Counted from the stretch's first letter, positions 1-9,366 are shown. The stretch: 50,662 nt of DNA from Candidatus Loosdrechtia aerotolerans (GCA_021646405.1 SOER01000021.1:1-50662), one strand, 5' to 3'. Translations and numbers: made by a program. The notes: a model not told the origin generated them from the sequence alone.

Positions 1-125
1 ATTGTGAAAGGCTACAGTTGGATTTACTCTTCTACTTAGTGAGTCTGTTTGAAGAGCCGTGTGCGGTAATTCTGCATGCACGGTTCTGTGAGGGGCGGCG
101 GGAGTAATCCTGCCGTCTACTCGAC
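1..125 (+). mobile_element. 3' end of a group II intron (domains V and VI)
   Basis: Positions 54-86 match the bacterial group II domain V pattern: GAGCCGT at the 5' side, CACGGTTC at the 3' side and a short loop between, so the two sides pair into the conserved catalytic hairpin. A second hairpin follows at about 95-115 (GGCGGGA pairing with TCCTGCC), as expected for domain VI with the branch-point adenosine, and then CTACTCGAC, a typical bacterial intron 3' end. The intron boundary is therefore placed near 125. The 5' domains and any maturase gene would lie upstream of this window. Seen: the domain V/VI hairpins. Inferred: the exact 3' splice site and intron subclass. Confidence 0.8.
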
Positions 126-514
126 CATGATACACTTTTTGATACCAACAGAAGCCTCGTATAATTAAAAGGGCTTTTTTGTGAGCTACAGATATCCAGA
201 TACTTAAAAACATTTTATTATCAATTTTGCGATATTTTTACCTTTGGTATACACTTTGTGATACTTTATGTCATAGTTTTAACGATTACATACACATGTT
301 CACAGGATTCGAATTTTCACGATAGATTTATTGATGGCATTAAGTTTTTGCAGGTAAATAATAAAGAAGTCTTCTGCAAGGAACACAATAAGTACAAGGT
401 TGTTACCAGGACCGGTTGACTCGTTTAAGATTGAGACCGATAAAGATTCGTTAGTATTGAAATTCATGTACAGACGAGAGATGTAGCAAAGACCATGGAA
501 AGGAGGTGAGAGAA
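126..514. other. Intergenic stretch after the intron
   Basis: No convincing gene. A short hairpin (AAGCC 152-156 with GGCTT 172-176) followed by a T run could be a weak terminator for whatever gene hosts the intron. A 53-codon open frame (GTG 258 to TGA 417-419) has no ribosome binding site and no recognisable similarity, so it is not called. AGGAGG at 501-506 belongs to the next gene. Confidence 0.5.
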
Positions 515-742
515 ATGAGCATTGAGGCCGTGAAGATGAAACACGAGGAACAACTGATGCGGCTACCTAATGTTACGGGTGTAGGCATCGGGGAGAGGGC
601 AGGTAAGACAGTCATAAAGGTCTTTGTAACGCGCAAGGTACCTGAGTCTGCTTTACGGCCTCAGGAGATCGTTCCTAAATCGTTAGAGGGATATGAGACT
701 GACGTGGAAGAGATCGGCGTCGTGACGGCGCAACCCCGTTAA
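515..742 (+). CDS. Small protein equal to the N-terminal domain of the next gene's protease
   Basis: A 75-residue protein starting at ATG 515, chosen because AGGAGG (501-506) sits 8 bases upstream; a longer GTG start at 506 would lie on that ribosome binding site. No signal peptide and no cysteines. It carries an NVTGVGIGE block, a hydrophobic strand (KVFVTRKVP), then VPKSLEGYETDVEEIG. The same order of blocks (NVVGMGVGV, LLVLVTQKL, VVPTKLAEMQTDVLAIG) forms residues 38-93 of the serine protease encoded 20 bases downstream. The two genes are almost certainly co-transcribed. By analogy with free-standing propeptides it may bind, inhibit or help fold the protease; this is inference. No enzymatic function can be assigned. 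Confidence 0.8.
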   Translation: MSIEAVKMKHEEQLMRLPNVTGVGIGERAGKTVIKVFVTRKVPESALRPQEIVPKSLEGYETDVEEIGVVTAQPR

Positions 743-762
743 CAAGAAAAGGAGAAAATTCT

Positions 763-1812
763 ATGAAACGAGATGAGAAAAAGATGACGTTGACAGAGTC
801 CTCAAGGGAGGAGGCACAAAAAGCATGCAGTGTCGCTGTCGGGGACTTCCTTGACCCTCTGAAACAACAGGCAAATGTGGTCGGTATGGGAGTTGGAGTT
901 AAATGGAAGAAAGGGCACCCCACAGGTGAGCCTGCATTGCTGGTACTTGTAACTCAGAAACTAGAGAAAGACCAGTTGAGTCCGGCTGATGTTGTACCGA
1001 CAAAGTTAGCGGAGATGCAGACGGATGTTTTGGCTATTGGGTATCCTTTTGCCGGAGAAGGTGATCTGTTTGCTGGAGGTACTCAAACCCTTGCCAATCG
1101 CATCCGCCCGGCAAAAGGCGGCTACAGTGTAGGTCACTTTAAGATTACGGCTGGTACTATCGCTACTTGTGTCTACGATATCCTGCCTGGTGGCACAGTG
1201 AGCCCACCCGCCCCCGGAATAGGCGTTCCGCCCCGGTATTATATTCTCAGCAACAATCATGTATTGGCCAATGGCAATGATTCCTCCCTCGGTGATCCAA
1301 TTTTGCAGCCAGGACCGTTTGACGGAGGGGTGGATCCGGCAGACAGGATTGCCAGGCTAAGCCGGTTCATTCCCATCACCTTTGAACCACCCGTTCCCCG
1401 GACCCAGCATAACAACCTTGTTGATGCAGCTATTGCTGAAGGAAACTTCCATGGTTTGGATCGGGAAATCCACTGGATCGGGCATGTACGAGGCTGGCGA
1501 CGGAAGGCGAACGTGGCTGTGGGGTCGATTGTTCAGAAGACCGGACGTACCACGAACTACACTACCGGCCAAATTACGGCCATTAACGCTACAATTGATG
1601 TGGGCTTCGGTGGTGGAAGGGTGGCACGGTTTAAAGATCAGATCATTACCACCAACATCTCTGCCGGTGGCGATTCCGGTTCGCTGGTGACCACACTTGA
1701 TGACGTCGCTGTAGGGCTATTGTTTGCGGGTTCTTCCACTGCAACAATTATTAACCAGATTGAAAATGTGCGATCGCTTCTGAAAGTGGAGGTAGCAGAA
1801 CAGATACTGTGA
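763..1812 (+). CDS. Trypsin-fold serine protease with N-terminal accessory domain
   Basis: A 349-residue protein with AAGGAG just before ATG 763. Residues 25-95 form an accessory domain shared with the small upstream protein. Residues about 120-345 look like a chymotrypsin-fold peptidase: SNNHVLA (H166), NLVDAAIA (D221) and GGDSGS (S305) supply a complete His-Asp-Ser triad in the right order. It resembles the NAL1-like branch of trypsin peptidases more than DegP: there is no PDZ domain. No signal peptide or membrane segment is visible, so it should be cytoplasmic unless exported unusually. The substrate is unknown. The triad makes the peptidase call firm; the NAL1-like placement is from memory of the family and less certain. 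Confidence 0.85.
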   Translation: MKRDEKKMTLTESSREEAQKACSVAVGDFLDPLKQQANVVGMGVGVKWKKGHPTGEPALLVLVTQKLEKDQLSPADVVPTKLAEMQTDVLAIGYPFAGEGDLFAGGTQTLANRIRPAKGGYSVGHFKITAGTIATCVYDILPGGTVSPPAPGIGVPPRYYILSNNHVLANGNDSSLGDPILQPGPFDGGVDPADRIARLSRFIPITFEPPVPRTQHNNLVDAAIAEGNFHGLDREIHWIGHVRGWRRKANVAVGSIVQKTGRTTNYTTGQITAINATIDVGFGGGRVARFKDQIITTNISAGGDSGSLVTTLDDVAVGLLFAGSSTATIINQIENVRSLLKVEVAEQIL

Positions 1813-2401
1813 AACAGCCCAGCAAACGGTTGCCAAACATCTGTGGAGAGCGGATGCGGTAAAAATGCTGCGCCGCTCATACAGAATATTAAATATCTGG
1901 ATATAAATTTTTTGCTTACTTTATCAGAGTAATAAGGCTTTATCTTCAAAAGCTTTTTTAAAAATGCACAAATTTTCTATTGCTTTTTTGTATCTGTTTT
2001 GATAAAAGGATTTTTAGTTCATGCACACAAAATTTATGATAACAACAATCCCGAATGATTTACGATACGTAAAATATCTTTAGAAATGCGAAAAATATCC
2101 AGAACTATCCTAAAACCTATTTCTACATTGAATATTCCCTATAAATCCCAGGAAATCGAATGCTTATATACCTTATGTTAGGGTTTGTAATGGCTTCTAA
2201 AGATAACCCTCATACTGAACATACGATCAACCCAAAAGATTTTATTGAAAAGACCTTACAATTGAGGATGTTTAAATAATATTCTTGACTGTAAGGCTTT
2301 TTTGTTTGTGGTTCCATCCATAAATGTGTATAGGGTGGCATAACCGACATTCAAGAGGTTTTTATATTTCTTGTAATTTGAATAGTTTATGAAACCGATA
2401 T
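1813..2401. other. Intergenic AT-rich stretch with a terminator-like hairpin
   Basis: No gene seen. CCTTACA (2254-2260) pairs with TGTAAGG (2290-2296), with further wobble pairing inside, and is followed by CTTTTTT: a terminator-like structure with a long loop. It lies about 440 bases after the protease stop, so what it terminates is unclear. Confidence 0.35.
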
Positions 2402-2734
2402 TTTATTGCTAAATTAATTAAGCCCTTAAATAACAATGGCTTAACAATATTGAGATATCTCAAAACATTTCCTGTTCATACAATCAAGATAGACCGTTCA
2501 TTTATTCATGGTGTGATGGATGACCTGAACGATGCTGCGATAGTTACAGCAATCATTGCTATGGCAAAAAGTATGGGGTTAAAAGTAGTTGCCGAGGGTG
2601 TGGAAACTGAAGAACAACTTGCATTTCTTAAACAACTTCAGTGTAATGAGGTACAGGGTTATTTATTTAGCAAACCATTGCCTACCGAAGAGTTTGAAAA
2701 GATATTGGTGCAAGATAAACAATTATTACTCTAA
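2402..2734 (+). pseudogene. Decayed C-terminal fragment of an EAL-domain (c-di-GMP phosphodiesterase) gene
   Basis: The reading frame from about 2402 encodes the last third of an EAL domain: LRYLKTFPVHTIKIDRSFI, then AIIAMAKSMGLKVVAEGVET and QGYLFSKPLP, all hallmark blocks of the C-terminal half. The EAL signature itself, the substrate Asp pair and all metal ligands N-terminal to KIDRSF are missing. Upstream of residue RYLK the translation loses similarity with no plausible start or ribosome binding site. EAL domains are about 240 residues; fewer than 100 remain. I read it as a remnant of a GGDEF/EAL signalling protein, not a functional enzyme. Confidence 0.8.
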
Positions 2735-2884
2735 TTTAAAACGGTAAATCCAGCCAGTACCTGAAAATACTTTAAAAAAAACTATGATTTTTCAGAAAAT
2801 CTATTAAAATTTAGCGGGTGTTTTTTTGTTCAATATAAGATATTTTACAAAGTGATTGTAATGATATGGATTAGGATATTTCAG

Positions 2885-3883
2885 ATGCATATAAGGTATA
2901 ATGTAGTATTATTATTGTCTGTTATCTTCTCTGTTGCCACATCCTCATACGGAGCTGTAAGTGAATTAAATAAAATTAGTGTTAATTCTGTCAGGGCCAT
3001 TGTCGGCGATGATATTATTACGCAAGGAGAACTTGTCCGGCATGCAGCCGTGGCAATTCGGGAGGCACAGGGACGGTATAAAGGCCACGAGTTAGCTGAT
3101 AAAATTGATGAGATTCTTAAGAATACCCTGGAAGAAATGATTAACAGAAAGATACTCGTTAAAGAGGCCAATCGGATATTTGGCACAAATGCAGCAGCAA
3201 TGAAGGAGGTTCAAAATGACTTGGATTCCTTTTTAAAAGGTGCCGTCAATAAGGTTGGCTCTTTATCAAAATATTATGAGATTGCTGAAGCGCAGGGAAT
3301 AAATCCTATCGAAAAGAAAAATGAACTGAAGGAAGATATCATGATTGACAAAATCATGAAAGAGCATGTTTACAACAGGGTTAAAATTCAACCGAAATTA
3401 TTACGACGCTATTATTGCGAGAATATTGATGAATTTCGTCAGAAAAAAGAAGTAAAGTTAAGACATATTATGATAAAGTTTTCATCCCATAACAATAATA
3501 GAGAAGAAACGTTATCCAGAGCACAACAGGTGATGCGGCATATCATAAAAGGTGATGACTTTGCAACCCTGGCCAGGCAATATTCCGAAGGCCCTCATGC
3601 TGAGGAGGGAGGATTGTGGAGTTTTGAAGAAGTGAGTGAATTAAGAAAGGACCTTCGGGACGTTGTTTACAGTTTAAAAGATAATGAATACAGTAGGGTA
3701 GTCGAATCGCCTGTCGGGTACCATATCTTCAAAGCAGAGCTCGTTAAACCCGAGGAGACTCAGGATTTTCAGGAGGTTCAGGATGAAATATACCAGAGAA
3801 TATATCGGGAAGAAATCTCCAGGTTAAAAAAACAATATATAAATAGTTTGAAGGAAGGTGTTTTTATTAAGATTGTTCAGTAA
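2885..3883 (+). CDS. Secreted parvulin-type peptidyl-prolyl isomerase (SurA/PpiC-like)
   Basis: Periplasmic folding helper that isomerises prolyl bonds. ATG 2885 gives a clean signal peptide (MHIRYNVVLLLSVIFSVATS, then SYGA); GTG 2852 or ATG 2861 would add 8-11 residues in front. The following SurA_N-like segment starts with VRAIVGDDIITQGEL, continues through the helical pair LEEMINRKILVKEA, and leads into one parvulin domain: KLRHIMIKF, FATLARQYSEG, GGLWSF and SPVGYHIFKAE, about residues 195-310. Usual SurA has two parvulin domains; this protein has one, as do PrsA-like and many planctomycete homologues. It stands alone, with intergenic DNA on both sides, so there is no operon clue to its client proteins. 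Confidence 0.85.
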   Translation: MHIRYNVVLLLSVIFSVATSSYGAVSELNKISVNSVRAIVGDDIITQGELVRHAAVAIREAQGRYKGHELADKIDEILKNTLEEMINRKILVKEANRIFGTNAAAMKEVQNDLDSFLKGAVNKVGSLSKYYEIAEAQGINPIEKKNELKEDIMIDKIMKEHVYNRVKIQPKLLRRYYCENIDEFRQKKEVKLRHIMIKFSSHNNNREETLSRAQQVMRHIIKGDDFATLARQYSEGPHAEEGGLWSFEEVSELRKDLRDVVYSLKDNEYSRVVESPVGYHIFKAELVKPEETQDFQEVQDEIYQRIYREEISRLKKQYINSLKEGVFIKIVQ

Positions 3884-4335
3884 TGTCTTTTCTATTATTG
3901 GTAATTCCTCAGGTTGTCAGGCCTGTGGATCATAATCTACGGTTGTCTTGCCCGCTTTCATTTTTCCCCTTCCCTGTTACTAAAATTCCTTATTATCAAG
4001 TTAGTAAACGCATAGTATCTCCTGTGTAACCAGGAACAGAAAAAAGTTTACGAAAATATATAAAAAATGTTTGAAATAGAAGTATTATTTCGGATATTTT
4101 TAAAATATAATTATATGGAATAACTTAGTGAAACAAGTGACACAATAGTTTTTCGAAGAGCAATAGTATGCATTATGATCGAGAATCTATTGAGGTTATA
4201 TGCGGTAAACAACCGTGTGTTCTTATTCCTGATATCCTAACCTACAATCCTGCCAATAAGGTACTTTCTAAACAATCTAAACGTAAATATTGTGTTATTC
4301 GTATAATAGAGATTTTATATATTTAAGAGAACTTT
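3884..4335. other. Intergenic AT-rich stretch
   Basis: About 450 bases between the isomerase and the histidine kinase. No open frame with a ribosome binding site, no RNA gene and no strong hairpin. TATAAT near 4303 could be the -10 box of the kinase promoter, but no convincing -35 box precedes it. Confidence 0.3.
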
Positions 4336-5979
4336 ATGATTAAACAGAAAAAGAGAACTAATAAAGAAATCGCGCAACATACCATTCGGTTTTTTGAAAA
4401 ATTGCTTCGTGCATCACATGATGGAATTTTAATTGTTGATGCAGCACACAATATTATCGTTGTTAATGAAGCATTTTGCAATTTTCTGGATATACAGTAT
4501 CGGGAGGTTATTGAGACAAATTTGTTCTTTTGGTTAGAGCAGCTTGGTTCTCATACCATTAAACGTTGGACAGAGATGGAGAATCTTGTTTATAGTGAGG
4601 GTTCATGCCAGGACATAGAGTTTACATTACCAGCCCTGAACGGAGCACGGTTTCTCAGCGTTAACGCCTCCCTTATGGAGAAGGTTGATATAGAGGAAGA
4701 GGGGATCATAATCAGCATCTGGCGAGATATTACAAGACAAAAAAAAATTGAAGAAAAATTAAAGGTCCTCAACAGGTCTCTGGAGCAGCGCATAAAAGAA
4801 CGAACCGCCACACTCGTAAAAGTAAATGAAGAGCTTCACAGAAAGATTGAAGAACAGGAGCTGACAGAAAAGGCATTGCGTACAAGTGAGAGCAAATACC
4901 GGAAGCTTTTAGAAAATCTTCCGCAAAAGATATTCTATAAGGATAGGAATTCAGTATATGTATCATGTAACGAAAATTTAGCCAGGGATTTGTATATAAG
5001 ACCGGATGAAATTACCGGAAAAACCGATTATGATTTTTATCCGAAAGCACTCGCCGAAAAATACCGGGCAGATGATAAACGGATCATGGAATCAGGAAAG
5101 GCCGAAGACATAGAAGAACAGTATATCGGGAATGGAAAAGAATTAACGATCCATACCGTCAAAACCCCGATAAAAGATGAAAAGGGTAATATCAACGGTA
5201 TACTGGGTATTTTCTGGGACATCACTGAAAAAATCGTTATGGAAAAGGAGGCGATACGGAACAGGCAACTGGCAGCACTAGGGGAATTGGCGGCAAGTGT
5301 GGCCCATGAGATTAACAATCCAATATCCGGTGTGATTAATTATGCTCAGATATTATTTAACAAGGGTAGTGATGGAAGCAAAGGTAAGGATATTGCCGGT
5401 CGGATTATCAAGGAAGGTGACCGTATAGCCAATATCGTAAAGAGTCTTCTCTTTTTTGCAAGGAATGCTGATATAAAAGAGAAAAAGGATATGGTTTGTA
5501 TTCACGAAATACTATCAGATACGCTTGCTTTAGTAAGTGCACAATTGCGGAAAGATGGTGTTAAGGTAAAATTAAACGTTCCAAAAGACCTCCCAAAGAT
5601 ATCAGCATACCCGCAGCAGGTTCAACAGATTTTTTTAAATGCTGTAAGTAATGCACGGTATGCCCTCAACCAAAAATATCCAGGACCATACGACGATAAA
5701 AAACTTGAAATCTTTGCTGAAACAACGACAGACAATTACCCGTCTGTAAAGATAACCTTCTATGACCACGGTACCGGAATACCTGCTACGGTAAAAGATA
5801 AAATAATGGATCCGTTTTTTACTACAAAACCAAGGGGGAAGGGAACTGGCCTGGGGTTAAGTATTTGTGATGGTATTATGAAAGATCATGGTGGAAAACT
5901 TATCATTGACAGTATTGAAGGGGAGTATACAAAATTCATAATTATTTTCCCTGTACTTTTAAAAACTCCGAAAAAATAG
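4336..5979 (+). CDS. Cytoplasmic sensor histidine kinase with two PAS domains
   Basis: A 547-residue soluble kinase. Order: PAS domain at about 16-135 ending in the PAC motif IIISIWRDITRQ, coiled coil 136-182, second PAS 183-300 ending ILGIFWDITEK, then HisKA with the H box LGELAASVAHEINNPISGVI (phosphorylated His at about 324). The catalytic domain shows the N box around NAVSNARYAL, the G1 box DHGTGIP, the F box DPFFTTK and the G2 box GTGLGLSI. There are no transmembrane helices and no receiver domain, so it senses an internal signal and needs a separate response regulator, none of which is in this window. It is an NtrB/AtoS-like type common upstream of sigma-54 activators, but that link is only inferred. 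Confidence 0.92.
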   Translation: MIKQKKRTNKEIAQHTIRFFEKLLRASHDGILIVDAAHNIIVVNEAFCNFLDIQYREVIETNLFFWLEQLGSHTIKRWTEMENLVYSEGSCQDIEFTLPALNGARFLSVNASLMEKVDIEEEGIIISIWRDITRQKKIEEKLKVLNRSLEQRIKERTATLVKVNEELHRKIEEQELTEKALRTSESKYRKLLENLPQKIFYKDRNSVYVSCNENLARDLYIRPDEITGKTDYDFYPKALAEKYRADDKRIMESGKAEDIEEQYIGNGKELTIHTVKTPIKDEKGNINGILGIFWDITEKIVMEKEAIRNRQLAALGELAASVAHEINNPISGVINYAQILFNKGSDGSKGKDIAGRIIKEGDRIANIVKSLLFFARNADIKEKKDMVCIHEILSDTLALVSAQLRKDGVKVKLNVPKDLPKISAYPQQVQQIFLNAVSNARYALNQKYPGPYDDKKLEIFAETTTDNYPSVKITFYDHGTGIPATVKDKIMDPFFTTKPRGKGTGLGLSICDGIMKDHGGKLIIDSIEGEYTKFIIIFPVLLKTPKK

Positions 5980-6141
5980 TTTTATAAAAATTTAGTAAAC
6001 TATAACAGGCCATTTATTGTATACTGTAAATTGTTTTTACCAGTAACTCTTTTTCAGAAGAGTGTACTATTTTATAAAATATCAAAGATAAAGGATCTGT
6101 GCGGGGAATCGATGAGGATTTAATGCGCTTCGGACAAAAAT

Positions 6142-7209
6142 ATGGCAAAAAAAACAACCAGGCTTACCTATAAGAATGCAGGCGTAGATATTGACATAAA
6201 GGGGCGATTTACGGCAAATATTTACTCAAAAATGCAAACGACCTTTGGTCCCCGGGTAATTGAGAATCCCGACGGGTTCGGAGGCCTGTTTGCCCTAAAC
6301 TCGCGTATCAAGAAATATCGTCAACCGGTACTCGTTTCTTCGACCGATGGTGTAGGCACAAAATTGAAGATTGCCTTTATGATGAATAAACACGATACCA
6401 TTGGGATCGATCTTGTTGCTATGTGTGTTAACGATATCGTGGTATTGGGTGCGGAACCTTTATTCCTGCTGGATTATTTGGCAAGCAGTAAGATTGTATC
6501 AAAGGTTTTACATGAGGTTTTAGACGGGATTGTAACAGGATGCCGCCAGGCAGGTTGTGCTCTTATTGGTGGCGAGACACCCGAGATGCCTGGTTTTTAT
6601 CACGAAGGGGAATATGATATTGCCGGATTTGTCGTTGGTGCGGTTGAGAAGGATAGAATTATCAATGGCAAAACGATAAAACCCGGTAATGTGGTTATAG
6701 GATTGAGTTCCAGTGGTATCCACAGTAACGGGTTTTCCCTTGTACGGAAGGTGTTTTTTGATATGGCAAGAATGAAAGTAACCCAGAGGCTCACGAAATA
6801 TGGATTACCGGGAACATTAGGTGAGCAACTATTACAACCAACCAGGATTTATGTCAAACCCATCTTGAATATCTTAAACAAGTACAGAACAAAAAAGGTT
6901 ATAAAAGGAATGGCACATATTACGGGAGGTGCACTCATAGAAAATATTCCCCGTATCCTGCCGGATGGCTGTGCTGTAAGACTTGAACGAAAAAGATGGG
7001 CCGTCCCCAGGATATTTGAAATTATTCAGGAACTTGGTGATATTCAGGACGATGAAATGTTTCGTGTATTTAATATGGGCATTGGAATGGTACTGATAGT
7101 TGCCAAAGCAGATGCAGAAAAACTCTTACAAGACCTGAATTCCGTTCACGAACCCGGGATAATTATTGGTGAGGTTGTAAAAGGTAATAAGATTGTACAC
7201 GTTGTTTGA
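6142..7209 (+). CDS. purM: Phosphoribosylformylglycinamidine cyclo-ligase
   Basis: Makes aminoimidazole ribonucleotide from FGAM with ATP, the fifth step of purine synthesis. The 355 residues match the family length. Diagnostic blocks: the N-terminal YKNAGVDID, GFGGLFAL, the ATP-binding SSTDGVGTKL, GIDLVAMCVND (the VNDI block), GGETPEMPGFY, SSGIHSNGFSLVRKV and HITGGALIENIPRILP. The C-terminal FNMGIGMVLIV is also typical. The gene stands alone rather than with purN or purL and converges on pssA, with only 17 bases between the two stop codons. Start ATG 6142 is the only start that keeps the conserved YKNAGVD segment at residue 10. Confidence 0.97.
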   Translation: MAKKTTRLTYKNAGVDIDIKGRFTANIYSKMQTTFGPRVIENPDGFGGLFALNSRIKKYRQPVLVSSTDGVGTKLKIAFMMNKHDTIGIDLVAMCVNDIVVLGAEPLFLLDYLASSKIVSKVLHEVLDGIVTGCRQAGCALIGGETPEMPGFYHEGEYDIAGFVVGAVEKDRIINGKTIKPGNVVIGLSSSGIHSNGFSLVRKVFFDMARMKVTQRLTKYGLPGTLGEQLLQPTRIYVKPILNILNKYRTKKVIKGMAHITGGALIENIPRILPDGCAVRLERKRWAVPRIFEIIQELGDIQDDEMFRVFNMGIGMVLIVAKADAEKLLQDLNSVHEPGIIIGEVVKGNKIVHVV

Positions 7210-7226
7210 TGTACAAGGTATTCTTT

Positions 7227-7973
7227 TTACGAAAAACTGCGTTGCGGGGAGTACCCCTTTCTTATCTGTTTGCCTTTGATAACACCGTACATAATACAGA
7301 TGATTAAATAACAACTTAATGTAGTAGAAAGGGCTAGTTGGGGGGTAATTATGAAGAATAGGATTGCAGCAGAGAATTCCAAGACCATTGCCGGAATACC
7401 CTGTTGAATACCAATCTTGCCTGTGATGTTAAAGAAAGGAATTTTACTAACCATAACGATACCTAATAAAAAGGTAATGAAGGGGAGTAGCGTTATAACG
7501 GTATCTATACCAAAGCTCGTCCGGAGAAAATGATTGAGAATAATAAGTTGCGCAACGGTTCCTCCCGAGAGTGTTGTGGGTAAACCGGCAAAAAAATGTT
7601 TCGGTATATCTTTTCCCTCATCTTTTTGTGCGTTAAATCTTGCTAACCGAAAAGCAGTACACATCAGAAAGAATAGCCCGATACCCCAAAGAATGACATG
7701 AGGAAGATGAGAGCATGCCTTTACAATGAGTACAGCAGGGGCAATTCCAAAGGTTATTAAGTCGGCCATAGAGTCCAACTGGGCACCTATCCTGCTTGTA
7801 CTATTCATTATACGGGCTAATTTTCCATCGAAGGCATCTAACGCCATGGCTGCTACGATTAGCCACGCTGCTATTTCAAATTTCTGGTTCAGAACACATA
7901 AGACTGAAATAAAACCACATATCATATTTCCCAGTGTTACTGTTGTGGGGATTAGTTCCTTTGTTTTCAACAT
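7227..7973 (-). CDS. pssA: CDP-diacylglycerol--serine O-phosphatidyltransferase
   Basis: Membrane enzyme that makes phosphatidylserine, precursor of phosphatidylethanolamine. The CDP-alcohol phosphatidyltransferase signature is intact, with ALDAFDGKLARI followed by GAQLDSMAD carrying the four metal-binding aspartates. Several hydrophobic helices follow, as in Bacillus-type PssA. The start is set at the ATG complementary to 7971-7973, because AGGAGG lies 4 bases before it; the upstream extension of 15 residues has no ribosome binding site. That gives 248 residues. The gene is monocistronic and convergent with purM. Confidence 0.93.
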   Translation of the reverse strand: MLKTKELIPTTVTLGNMICGFISVLCVLNQKFEIAAWLIVAAMALDAFDGKLARIMNSTSRIGAQLDSMADLITFGIAPAVLIVKACSHLPHVILWGIGLFFLMCTAFRLARFNAQKDEGKDIPKHFFAGLPTTLSGGTVAQLIILNHFLRTSFGIDTVITLLPFITFLLGIVMVSKIPFFNITGKIGIQQGIPAMVLEFSAAILFFIITPQLALSTTLSCYLIICIMYGVIKGKQIRKGYSPQRSFS

Positions 7974-8190
7974 AAGCCTCCTGAGAATAGAGAGATAATC
8001 AACCCTTAAATAAATCACAGCAAAATATATTTTGAAAATTTAAAACATCGGGGATTAATAACAAAAATAATGCCTAATGCGTATAATACTGATATTTAAA
8101 ATCTTATTTCGTAACTGTCTGATATAATTAATGTTAAATAATGGAAACACCAGGTCAAATTGCACAAGTCCGGGCAGAAAAAACAGAAAG

Positions 8191-8260
8191 TGCAGTATAT
8201 TTACTGCATTCTTAAATATAATTACTGCGGTTTAAGTTATAATCAGGGTATGTTTTACTG
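8191..8260. promoter_or_regulatory. Cluster of TACTGC half-sites upstream of the aquaporin gene
   Basis: A perfect inverted repeat TGCAGTA-TATT-TACTGCA lies at 8191-8208, and two further TACTGC motifs follow near 8222 and 8253. A weak promoter (TTGACA 8297-8302, 17 bases, TAGGTT 8320-8325) lies about 40 bases further on. Repeated half-sites before a promoter suggest an operator; the regulator is unknown and this could be chance. Confidence 0.3.
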
Positions 8261-8552
8261 CACAGTTAGGACTCATAATTTTTAAATCTTTTTTTCTTGA
8301 CAGTACTAAATGATTGTGCTAGGTTGTGACAAATTTATATTTTTTGTATAGTTATGGAAAAAGAGATTACTATGAAAGGAGGTTTTAAAGAGGACACCTA
8401 CAAAGGTGGATTAAAAATACAATAGATAGATTATAAAAAATAGCCTCATAAAATTACCTACCGGTAAAGATTTACCTGTCATAATGAGAATATAAATGTT
8501 CTTGCTAAGTCTGAAAACAAATTCGGGTTTACATTATACGGGAGAAAAACGA

Positions 8553-9251
8553 ATGAATGCGTACAAAAAGTATATAGCCGAGCTCGTTGGAACATTTGCT
8601 CTGGTGTTTATTGCGGCTGGTTCTGTATGCGCAGATTTTTATTTAAGGCAAGCAGGTGGGCAAGGACTTGGTCTGTTAGGTATTTCTATAGCATATGGTG
8701 TTGTTGTAACTGCTGTCATTTATGCAACAAGTTATATATCAGGCTCTCATGTCAATCCTGCAGTAACAATATCGTTTTGGATTACCAAAAGGATGGATCC
8801 CAATATTGCAATTATGTATATTATTTCACAAATTGCCGGTGCCACACTGGCAGGGCTTGCAGTAAAAACCCTTTTTCCCGATGCGCTCAAGACTGTATTT
8901 TTAGGAACACCCGTATTAGCATCCGGCGTTACCGTTGCACGTGGAATGCTTATGGAATTTATTATTAGTTTTCTTTTAGTTTTTACTATTTATGGAACAC
9001 TCGTAGATAAAAGATCACCTGCCGGATTTGCAGGGGTTGCTATTGGACTTGTCGTACTCTTTGGTGCTATGATTGGTGGTACGATTAGTGGCGGTGCGAT
9101 GAATCCGGCCCGTGTATTCGGTCCGGCTATTGCATCAGGCCAATTTACTCACCATTATATTTGGTGGATCGGCCCGATTTTAGGTGGAATTGCAGCAGGC
9201 TTTACTTACGATAAAATCTTTGCTGATGGCAGAAGATCATCAAAAGAATAA
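8553..9251 (+). CDS. MIP-family channel (aquaporin/glyceroporin type)
   Basis: A 232-residue six-helix channel with both half-helix signatures, SGSHVNPAV (NPA at residues 68-70) and SGGAMNPARVFGP (NPA at 183-185). The start at ATG 8553 follows GGGAGA; a longer version from 8496 adds 19 residues with no ribosome binding site. Lined up with E. coli AqpZ by eye, the selectivity filter would be Tyr48, Ala171, Gly180, Arg186 instead of Phe, His, Thr, Arg. This is a wider, less polar pore than a strict water channel. Small neutral solutes are therefore plausible substrates (inference). It stands alone and is followed by a strong terminator. Confidence 0.92.
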   Translation: MNAYKKYIAELVGTFALVFIAAGSVCADFYLRQAGGQGLGLLGISIAYGVVVTAVIYATSYISGSHVNPAVTISFWITKRMDPNIAIMYIISQIAGATLAGLAVKTLFPDALKTVFLGTPVLASGVTVARGMLMEFIISFLLVFTIYGTLVDKRSPAGFAGVAIGLVVLFGAMIGGTISGGAMNPARVFGPAIASGQFTHHYIWWIGPILGGIAAGFTYDKIFADGRRSSKE

Positions 9252-9312
9252 GATGAACAACCGATAAATATAAATAAGAAAAGAACGTGTTTTTGTACCG
9301 ATAAAAAACAGG

Positions 9313-9354
9313 CGGCAGCGTGTAAAATTAATCTAACCACGTTGCCGTTTTTAT
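9313..9354 (+). terminator. Rho-independent terminator
   Basis: CGGCAGCGTG (9313-9322) pairs with CACGTTGCCG (9338-9347), with a single G-T wobble, and is followed directly by TTTTTA. It ends the channel gene 60 bases upstream and separates it from nth. Confidence 0.9.
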
Positions 9355-9366
9355 TGAGAGGTTGCA

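Noticed and set aside
258-419. 53-codon frame upstream of the first gene
   Set aside because: GTG start without ribosome binding site and no recognisable sequence.
8354-8425. Small frame of 23 codons with internal AGGAGG before the aquaporin gene
   Set aside because: Too short, unrecognised and not positioned as a leader peptide with an attenuator; the AGGAGG lies inside it.
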